Below, in pieces: positions 6,087 to 11,041 of a DNA stretch of 11,041 bases; within the stretch, counting starts at the first letter, position 1, and every line of letters begins with the position of its first letter. The notes under the pieces are model-generated. The model was not told the origin of the DNA. It worked only from the letters and a program-made list of their open reading frames with translations, and searched no databases. Origin of the DNA: an uncultured Nitrososphaerota archaeon. GTDB lineage: Bacteria; Bacillota; Clostridia; Oscillospirales; Ruminococcaceae. The stretch lies in the NCBI GenBank assembly GCA_934869045.1, contig CAKXAF010000036.1:1-11041 (forward strand), written 5' to 3'. The position numbers were made by a program, and so were the translations under genes.

Positions 6087-8537
6087 CTACAAAATCTCTC
6101 CATTGATATCCACAAACACCGTGATGCGTCCTAGCAGTTTCTGCTCTGACGCCGCCGCAAAGGCCTCCCGCAGAAGACGGCGGAAGCGGCGGGTATTCCG
6201 GCATTTCATGAGGATCCGATAGCGGAACTTATTGTTGACACGATAAACGCCAGCCTGGGAAACCCCAAGCAGGACGATGGGGAGCGGCTCTTCCAGAGCC
6301 AGAATCTTTTCCCGCAGGATTTTGTGAAAGGCCTCGGCGGTCTGCCGCACGGCGTCCTCCGCAGGACCAGAAAAGCCCACCAGGGCCAGGTCGCAGAACG
6401 GAGGCTGGAGGCAGGCCTTCCGGAGGGTGATCTCCTCCTGATAAAATGCCTCGTAATCCTGCCTCGCTGCATGGAGTACCACAGAATTTTCCGGGGATAC
6501 TGTCTGCAAAACCGCCTTTCCCTGCTTTTCATAGCGGCCGCTCCGCCCCACCACCTGAGTGATAAGGGAAAAGGCCCGTTCTCCGCTGCGAAAATCATTG
6601 GCATAGAGCGCCTGATCTACGCCGAGGACTCCCACCAGCGTGACTCCCGGAAAATTCAGTCCCTTTGCCACCATTTGAGTGCCGACCAAAATGTCGTATT
6701 CCCCCGCTTCGAAGGCCGCGAATTTTTCCTCGTAAGCGTACCGGGAATAAACAGAGTCGGTATCCATCCGCAGCACCCGGGCGCTGGGAATGGATTTTGC
6801 AAGAAGCTCCTCAATTTTCTGCGTCCCGGTTCCTAACATATTAAGGTGGCGCCCCCCGCAGGAAGGGCACGGTTCCTCCGGCCGCCGGGAATACCCACAG
6901 TAATGGCACATCAGATAGCCGTTCGCCTTATGATAGGTCAGCGTAACGCTGCAGTTAGGGCAGCGCACCGGCTCTCCGCAGTCCATGCACAGCGCAAAGC
7001 TGGAAAACCCGCGCCGGTTGATCAGCAGAATGGACTGCTCTCCCTTCTGCCACGTCTGCAGAAGCTCCTCCGCCAGAGTGTCGCTGAGGGGCGAAAAGTT
7101 CAGCGCCTGCTCCTCCTTGCGCATGTCCACAATCTGGACCATCGGAAGCGCAGCAGTTCCATACCGCTCTGTCAGGGTGAACAGCGTGTATTTCCCCGAT
7201 TTTGCCGCATAATAGCTCTCGAGACTCGGCGTAGCGGAGGCCAGCAGCAACGTAGCCCTATGGTAAACGCACCGGAGCTTGGCGATATCCCGGGCATGGT
7301 AACGGGGCGTCGAATCGGATTTATAGGAGTGTTCCCCTTCCTCGTCCAGGATAATCAGCCCCAGATTTTCAAAAGGGGCAAAAATACTGGACCGGGTCCC
7401 AATGGAGATCCGTGCTTTTCCCGAGCGGATGCGCCGGTACTCGTCCAGCCGCTCCCCCATAGATAAGCTGGAATGGATCACCGCGATCTCCTCGCCAAAG
7501 AGTCCGCGGAACTTTGCCAGCAGCTGCGGCGTCAGGGAAATCTCCGGCACCAGCAGCATGGCCTGCCGCCCGTCCTCCAGACAGGATTGGATCAGCTTGA
7601 TGAACACCTGGGTTTTTCCGCTGCCCGTGACTCCGAAAAGAAGAGCGGCATTGGCCTCGTCCTTTTGGCAGAGGGCGCGAATTCCCTTGTAAACCTCCTG
7701 CTGCCCCGGAGAAAGCTCCAAATCCTCCAGCCGGAACCCGGCGGATGCCTTTCCCCGGGGAGTCCGGAAGACCTCCCGGTCAAAATATTCCAGAATCCCC
7801 TTCCGCACCAGGGTCCGCACTACACTTTCGCCTACGCCGGCGTGATAGGCCGCCTCCTTTTCCGCAGCCGACCCCGCTTCTGCCAAGACCCGGACCACCT
7901 CCCGCTGCTTGGCCGTCAGTGAGGGAAGCCCTTCGGGATCAATTCCCTCCGCAAGTCGGACCAGCCGGACTGTTTTTGCGCCTATCCTGGGCCGCAGCAA
8001 ATCCGTACATTCCAAATATCCCTTTTCCAAAAGAGACATGGCGGTCCGGCGTTTGCCGACCACATCTCCGCCGCGGAAAAACTGATCCCGCTCCTTTTGA
8101 GAAGCGGCTGACTGAAGATAAAGCAGCATCTGCTGCTCGTTCTCCGGCAGAGCCTCTGCTTCCTCCCCCGGGACGCGGATCAGTCGGAATTCCTCCTCCG
8201 GCGTCACATTCAGCCCCGCCGGAAGAATGCACTTTAACGCATCATAATAGCTGCAAAAAGTCATATCCGCCATATAGTCAAGGAGCCGGAACCCCTCCTC
8301 GTTCAAAACGGGTTCCCGGTCGATCGCAGCCAGAACTGGCTTTAACGGCCGTACCGGCTCCTCATCCTTCACCAAAAAAACCAGCCCTTGGACTTTTCGG
8401 TTGCCGCGGCCAAAGGGAACAAGGACCCTCAGACCGCGCCGGACCTGCCCCTGCAGTTCCTGGGGGACCCGGTAACTGAACAGCCTGTCGAAATAAAAAA
8501 GCGCGTTTTCCACCGCAACTTCCGCCACAAGGCTCAA
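6087..8537 (-). CDS. priA: Primosomal protein N' (replication restart helicase PriA)
   Basis: This superfamily 2 DNA helicase recognises abandoned replication forks and reloads the replicative helicase. It has 816 residues. The N-terminal DNA-binding domain (from VENALFYFDRLFSYRVP) is followed by a winged-helix region, then the helicase: Walker A GVTGSGKT (302-309), Walker B DEEG (398-401), SATPS (434-438), an eight-cysteine zinc region (Cys517, 520, 526, 529, 544, 547, 557, 560), LGTGTQK (568-574) and QVVGRSGR as motif VI. The usual DEEH is DEEG here. The start codon is TTG (8535-8537), with GGAGG (8544-8548) six bases upstream. A GTG three codons later is less well spaced. In B. subtilis coaBC precedes priA; here rpoZ ends only 28 bases upstream. 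Confidence 0.97.
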   Translation of the reverse strand: MSLVAEVAVENALFYFDRLFSYRVPQELQGQVRRGLRVLVPFGRGNRKVQGLVFLVKDEEPVRPLKPVLAAIDREPVLNEEGFRLLDYMADMTFCSYYDALKCILPAGLNVTPEEEFRLIRVPGEEAEALPENEQQMLLYLQSAASQKERDQFFRGGDVVGKRRTAMSLLEKGYLECTDLLRPRIGAKTVRLVRLAEGIDPEGLPSLTAKQREVVRVLAEAGSAAEKEAAYHAGVGESVVRTLVRKGILEYFDREVFRTPRGKASAGFRLEDLELSPGQQEVYKGIRALCQKDEANAALLFGVTGSGKTQVFIKLIQSCLEDGRQAMLLVPEISLTPQLLAKFRGLFGEEIAVIHSSLSMGERLDEYRRIRSGKARISIGTRSSIFAPFENLGLIILDEEGEHSYKSDSTPRYHARDIAKLRCVYHRATLLLASATPSLESYYAAKSGKYTLFTLTERYGTAALPMVQIVDMRKEEQALNFSPLSDTLAEELLQTWQKGEQSILLINRRGFSSFALCMDCGEPVRCPNCSVTLTYHKANGYLMCHYCGYSRRPEEPCPSCGGRHLNMLGTGTQKIEELLAKSIPSARVLRMDTDSVYSRYAYEEKFAAFEAGEYDILVGTQMVAKGLNFPGVTLVGVLGVDQALYANDFRSGERAFSLITQVVGRSGRYEKQGKAVLQTVSPENSVVLHAARQDYEAFYQEEITLRKACLQPPFCDLALVGFSGPAEDAVRQTAEAFHKILREKILALEEPLPIVLLGVSQAGVYRVNNKFRYRILMKCRNTRRFRRLLREAFAAASEQKLLGRITVFVDINGEIL

Positions 8538-8565
8538 TCAGCTCCTCCCCTTCCGTCTGCCTGGA

Positions 8566-8829
8566 TTACTCTTCGTCTTCCAGCGAGGTTGTAGGGACAT
8601 ACATCAAACGGCGATCATGAATCACGCCGATGTCGTCGCTCTCAACCAGCTTATACCGGCCTTTGGCAAAATCATCAACCGCCAGCTTCACTGGCTTTTC
8701 GATCAGGATATTTCCGTTGTCGTCCGCATCCTGGGCAATTTCCCGCGCACGCTTGGCGACAGCCACCACCAGAGAATAATAGCTCTGGCCAGGTTTCAGC
8801 AGTTCCGGAACAGAAGGTCTATGCATCAT
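8566..8829 (-). CDS. rpoZ: DNA-directed RNA polymerase omega subunit RpoZ
   Basis: This small subunit helps fold and hold the beta-prime subunit of RNA polymerase. It has 87 residues, in the normal range. The family pattern is clear: an N-terminal PSVPELLK segment, YYSLVVAVAKRAREI (17-31), and KPVKLAVDDFAKGRYKL (45-61), corresponding to the conserved KPV..A..E...G.. region. The tail is acidic (LEDEE). The start is nested inside gmk: the ATG at 8827-8829 lies 11 bases before the end of the gmk frame, and its GAGG (8839-8842) sits nine bases upstream within gmk coding sequence. A second ATG follows directly (8824-8826). Position after gmk matches the conserved order in Firmicutes. Confidence 0.95.
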   Translation of the reverse strand: MMHRPSVPELLKPGQSYYSLVVAVAKRAREIAQDADDNGNILIEKPVKLAVDDFAKGRYKLVESDDIGVIHDRRLMYVPTTSLEDEE

Positions 8830-9430
8830 AACGTAACACCTCGTCTATAAATTTCTTCCGATTGGAAGTTTTCAGCGATTCCGCGCGAAGGATGGCTTTC
8901 AGTTCCCCGACCGCCTCCTCCAGTACGTCGTTTACGATCACGTAATCGTATCGATAAGCCATCCGGACTTCCCGCCGGGCGGCCTCCATCCGGCGTCTGA
9001 TCGTGTCAGCATCCTCGGTTTGGCGGCCTTCCAGCCGCTGGCGGAGCTCAGCAAGGCTAGGCGGCATCACAAAGACCAGCACCGCTTCCGGGCACTTCTC
9101 CCGAATCTGAAAAGCGCCTTCCACCTCAATTTCCAAAATCACGTTTTCTCCCCGATCCAGCCGCTCATAGACCGGACCTCTGGGGGTCCCGTAATAATTC
9201 CCGCAGTAGGTGGTATGCTCCAGGATTTCGCCGTCCTCCAGCTTGCGCTCAAAGGCCTCCCGGGTGAGAAAATAGTAATGTACCCCATCCTCTTCACCAG
9301 AACGCGGCTTGCGGGTTGTGGCTGATACCGAGTAGAACGCCTGCCCGCCTGAAGCGAAAAACTCCTTCAGAACCGTTCCTTTTCCACATCCGGAAGGACC
9401 GGAAAAGACAATCAGGGATCCCTTACTCAT
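8819..9430 (-). CDS. gmk: Guanylate kinase Gmk
   Basis: It phosphorylates GMP to GDP with ATP, supplying GTP, and is linked to (p)ppGpp physiology in Firmicutes. It has 203 residues. Visible: P-loop GPSGCGKGT (11-19), GMP-binding region with SATTRKPRSGEEDG (36-49) and YYGTP (79-83), EVEGA (102-106), and an arginine-rich lid LEGRQTEDADTIRRRM (133-148). The frame stays open to 9670, but that extension is out-of-frame remA. The real start is the ATG at 9428-9430, giving the family N-terminus and a GGAGG six bases upstream. It overlaps the end of remA by eight bases and the start of rpoZ by 11. Confidence 0.97.
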   Translation of the reverse strand: MSKGSLIVFSGPSGCGKGTVLKEFFASGGQAFYSVSATTRKPRSGEEDGVHYYFLTREAFERKLEDGEILEHTTYCGNYYGTPRGPVYERLDRGENVILEIEVEGAFQIREKCPEAVLVFVMPPSLAELRQRLEGRQTEDADTIRRRMEAARREVRMAYRYDYVIVNDVLEEAVGELKAILRAESLKTSNRKKFIDEVLRYDA

Positions 9431-9692
9431 CTTCGTCCTCCTCGTCCTCCAGCTCGTCCGGCTGGCCGAACCGGTTTGCCACGGTCTCAGGCTGGATCGC
9501 CGACAGGATGACGTGACCGCTGTCCATGACGATAACCGCCCTGGTCCGCCGCCCATAGGTCGCGTCGATAAGCGCGCCATTGTCGCGGGCATCTTGGATG
9601 ATCCGCTTAATCGGGGCGGATTCCGGACTGACAATGGTGATGATCCGGCTTGCAGACACCATGTTGCCAAAGCCGATGTTAATGAGTTTCAT
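9423..9692 (-). CDS. remA: Regulatory DNA-binding protein RemA (DUF370)
   Basis: In B. subtilis RemA is a DNA-binding activator of biofilm matrix operons and osmoprotection genes; in Clostridia its targets are less known. It has 89 residues and matches the family nearly throughout: NIGFGNMVSASRIITIVSPE (5-24), SAPIKRIIQDAR, DATYGRRTRAVIVMDS and LSAIQPETVANRF. The C-terminus is a run of acidic residues (DELEDEEDEDE). The ATG start follows a GAGGTG five bases upstream that overlaps the yicC stop, with only nine bases between the genes. The position between yicC and gmk is conserved in Firmicutes. Confidence 0.96.
   Translation of the reverse strand: MKLINIGFGNMVSASRIITIVSPESAPIKRIIQDARDNGALIDATYGRRTRAVIVMDSGHVILSAIQPETVANRFGQPDELEDEEDEDE
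9434..9443 (-). promoter_or_regulatory. gmk ribosome binding site encoded within remA's acidic tail
   Basis: The codons for the RemA Glu/Asp tail read GAG-GAC-GAG-GAG-GAC-GAA in mRNA and contain GAGGAGG, with GGAGG six bases upstream of the gmk ATG (9428-9430). The same bases thus serve as protein code and as the gmk Shine-Dalgarno. The remA stop (9423-9425) lies just past the gmk start, so ribosomes finishing remA arrive on the gmk initiation site. Confidence 0.7.
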
Positions 9693-9701
9693 ACATCCAC
9701 C

Positions 9702-10586
9702 TCACTCAATATTTTGAATCTGTTCCCGGATTTTTTCAATTTCCGCCTTCATTTCCACTACGACTCGGGCGATCTCCAGATTCTGCGCCTTGGAACCGAT
9801 GGTGTTGGCCTCACGGTTCATCTCTTGGACCAGAAAATCGAGCTTTTTTCCGATGGGCCCTCCGTTTTCCAGGAAATCGCCGAACTGATGAAGATGGCTC
9901 TGGAGACGGACTGTCTCCTCATCTACCGCGACCTTGTCGGCGAAAATCGCCGCCTCAGCCACCAGCCGGGATTCCTCGATGTTCTTATCCTCCAGCACCT
10001 CGGCGAGCTTCTGGTAAAGCCTGCTGTAATAATCCGCCCGCAGAGCCGGAGCCTTTTCTTCCACCTGGGCGACCAGTTCGCTCACCCTCCGGGTCTTATC
10101 CAGCAAATCCGCCTTCAACCGGGCGCCTTCCGCCTCCCGCATGGACTGGAAGGATTCCAGCGCAGCCTCCGCCGCGCCGGACACCGCCTGCCAGATGGCG
10201 TCTTCATCCAGTTCCGCCCGCTTCACCATAAAAATATCGGGGAAGCGCAGCAGATGCGACAGCTTCAGATCGTCCTGCAGATCCAACGGTACCCGCATCT
10301 TCCGAAGAGCACTGATGTAGTTCTGTGCCGCAGCCTCATTGACCACGACCTCCACATCCCCGCCGTTCGCAGAATTAGCGGTTACGGTGATCTCCACCTT
10401 TCCGCGGCTGACGGACGGCTGTACCAGGCCCTTGAGCCGTTCCTCCAGAAACAGGAAGGATTTCGGAAGCTTCGCCGCAAACTCAAAATAACGGTGATTC
10501 ACGGACTTTAAATCAACCGCTATATCAAATCCGCCGCCGCTTCCCTGTCCCCTTCCATATCCGGTCATGCTTCTCAACATATGCAT
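9702..10586 (-). CDS. yicC: YicC/YloC-family endoribonuclease
   Basis: YicC proteins are endoribonucleases or RNA-processing factors; the E. coli member has been linked to small-RNA turnover. It has 294 residues from the chosen start, the normal size. The N-terminal family signature MLRSMTGYGRG and SVNHRYFE are present. The C-terminal DUF1732 part is clear: HLHQFGDFLENGGPIGKKLDFLVQEM, REANTIGSKAQN and VVEMKAEIEKIREQIQN. Three in-frame ATGs exist (10592, 10586, 10580). AAAGGA is directly against the first, six bases from the second and twelve from the third, so 10586 has the best spacing; family alignment would also accept 10580. This is the first gene of the minus-strand operon. Confidence 0.93.
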   Translation of the reverse strand: MHMLRSMTGYGRGQGSGGGFDIAVDLKSVNHRYFEFAAKLPKSFLFLEERLKGLVQPSVSRGKVEITVTANSANGGDVEVVVNEAAAQNYISALRKMRVPLDLQDDLKLSHLLRFPDIFMVKRAELDEDAIWQAVSGAAEAALESFQSMREAEGARLKADLLDKTRRVSELVAQVEEKAPALRADYYSRLYQKLAEVLEDKNIEESRLVAEAAIFADKVAVDEETVRLQSHLHQFGDFLENGGPIGKKLDFLVQEMNREANTIGSKAQNLEIARVVVEMKAEIEKIREQIQNIE

Positions 10587-10633
10587 TCCCATTCCTTTTA
10601 TTCAGACAATGTATTTCAGAAAGCCAGTGACTT

Positions 10634-10731
10634 TTTACTTCATTCATTGTAACACAAACTGACCCATATCCGCTCTTATTATTTACATTTCATTCACGAT
10701 TTTCATATATTTTTTACTTTTCTTTTCATTC
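10634..10731. repeat. Three imperfect direct repeats TTTAC-(0/2/7)-TTCATTC
   Basis: Copies of TTTAC followed by TTCATTC lie at 10634-10645 (adjacent), 10682-10695 (two-base gap) and 10713-10731 (seven-base gap). The TTCATTC units start 50 and 36 bases apart. The first copy abuts the predicted operon -10 and covers the expected start of transcription. The surrounding tract is T-rich, so chance similarity is a real possibility. Confidence 0.35.
10646..10654 (-). promoter_or_regulatory. Putative extended -10 promoter for the yicC operon
   Basis: The minus strand reads TGT-TACAAT, a good -10 hexamer (10646-10651) preceded by the extended TG element (10652-10654). No convincing -35 hexamer lies 16-18 bases upstream, which is tolerated in extended -10 promoters. 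An AT-rich tract upstream (10677-10735) could act as an UP element. The predicted 5' leader is about 50 bases to the yicC start. Confidence 0.5.
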
Positions 10732-10765
10732 CCTGCTTCTGTTCCAGTATTCTTCCGGATGAGTC

Positions 10766-10794
10766 TTGCATCCAGCCCGCAAAAGGGGTATGAT
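10766..10794 (+). promoter_or_regulatory. Sigma-A-type promoter for the EndoQ-type gene
   Basis: TTGCAT (10766-10771) and TATGAT (10789-10794) are separated by an ideal 17 bases and match the vegetative consensus at four and five of six positions. Transcription would start near 10801, giving a leader of roughly 28 bases that contains the GGAGG ribosome binding site (10817-10821). Confidence 0.65.
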
Positions 10795-10828
10795 AAAAGT
10801 ACATTTTCACAAAAATGGAGGCCTGTAC

Positions 10829-11041
10829 ATGCTTCTTGCCGACCTGCACATCCACTCCCGCTATTCCCGCGCAACCAGCCGGGACTGTGTTCCGGAAATG
10901 CTGGACCTGTGGGCCCGCCGGAAAGGGCTTTCCCTTCTGGGAACCGGCGATTTTACCCATCCTGCTTGGAGGCAGGAGCTCTTGGAAAAACTGGAGCCGG
11001 CTGGAAACGGCTTATACACCCTGCGCCGGGAATATCGTCTT
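10829..11041 (+). CDS. EndoQ/PHP-domain nuclease, N-terminal part (possibly fused to a UvrD-like helicase)
   Basis: The frame opens at the ATG 10829 and runs to the window edge (71 residues, no stop). It begins ADLHIHSRYSRATS, the PHP metal-binding motif (Asp5, His7, His9) with the RATS continuation typical of endonuclease Q-like proteins, followed by LLGTGDFTHP (36-45, Asp41). EndoQ enzymes cut DNA 5' of deaminated or abasic bases in archaea and some bacteria. In many Clostridia a PHP module of this type is joined to a UvrD-like helicase; which form is present cannot be seen. The start is supported by GGAGG (10817-10821) seven bases upstream and a promoter at 10766-10794. It is divergent from the operon. 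Confidence 0.85.
   Translation, partial: MLLADLHIHSRYSRATSRDCVPEMLDLWARRKGLSLLGTGDFTHPAWRQELLEKLEPAGNGLYTLRREYRL

Larger units (their letters stand above)
10587..10828. other. Divergent intergenic region between yicC and the EndoQ-type gene
   Basis: About 240 bases separate the two divergent starts. The region is much more AT-rich than the genes, especially 10677-10735. It holds a predicted promoter for each side and three imperfect TTTAC...TTCATTC direct repeats (10634-10645, 10682-10695, 10713-10731). No open frame with coding character, tRNA or terminator was seen. Minus-strand open frames through 10683-10960 run across the start of the plus-strand gene and have no family features. Confidence 0.7.

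Noticed and set aside
5216..6106. 296-codon plus-strand open frame
   Set aside because: It is antisense to fmt and def, which both have full catalytic motifs; no ribosome binding site or family features were seen.
9431..9670. In-frame upstream extension of gmk by 80 codons
   Set aside because: It lies wholly over remA in another frame, has no family similarity, and the ATG at 9430 has proper spacing and the known Gmk N-terminus.
9513..10511. 332-codon plus-strand open frame
   Set aside because: It is antisense to yicC and remA, shows no recognisable domain, and reflects the GC-rich codon pattern of the real genes.
10703..10960. 85-codon minus-strand open frame over the divergent region
   Set aside because: It crosses the start of the plus-strand PHP gene, contains both promoter elements of that gene, and has no family features.

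Overview
This window looks like chromosomal housekeeping DNA from a Gram-positive Clostridia-type bacterium. An Oscillospiraceae-like gut Firmicute is my best guess. This rests on GC-rich coding DNA (high fifties percent by eye), strong AGGAGG-type ribosome binding sites, TTG and GTG starts, a PrkC/PrpC pair, RemA, and a gene order that is a variant of the Bacillus subtilis yloC-remA-gmk-rpoZ-coaBC-priA-def-fmt-rsmB-rlmN-prpC-prkC block. No mobile element, RNA gene, CRISPR array or phage gene was seen.

Layout: eleven genes form one tightly packed minus-strand operon, transcribed from right to left: yicC, remA, gmk, rpoZ, priA, def, fmt, a YugP-like membrane zinc peptidase, rsmB, rlmN, prpC and (cut by the left edge) the Ser/Thr kinase prkC/pknB make twelve reading frames in all, eleven complete and one partial. 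Gaps are mostly 9-50 bases or overlaps (remA/gmk 8 nt, gmk/rpoZ 11 nt, peptidase/rsmB 4 nt). The only larger internal gap (103 bases, 656-758) lies between phosphatase and kinase and holds two mRNA hairpins. At the right edge, a divergent plus-strand gene begins with an EndoQ/PHP-type nuclease domain. The roughly 240-base divergent intergenic region carries a good sigma-A promoter for that gene, a likely extended -10 promoter for the operon, and an AT-rich tract with imperfect direct repeats.

How the genes fit together: gmk supplies GDP/GTP precursors, rpoZ a polymerase subunit and priA replication restart. fmt and def formylate initiator Met-tRNA and deformylate nascent chains. rsmB and rlmN methylate 16S and 23S rRNA. 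yicC is an RNA-processing protein and remA a DNA-binding regulator. prpC/prkC form a reversible Ser/Thr phosphorylation switch which in relatives reports on cell-wall fragments and acts on translation factors. Differences from the B. subtilis order are the absence of coaBC between rpoZ and priA and the presence of the peptidase gene between fmt and rsmB.

I did not find a convincing new biological system. The most interesting signals are regulatory: the long hairpin between prpC and prkC, the repeats over the operon promoter, and the gmk ribosome binding site written into the acidic tail of RemA.
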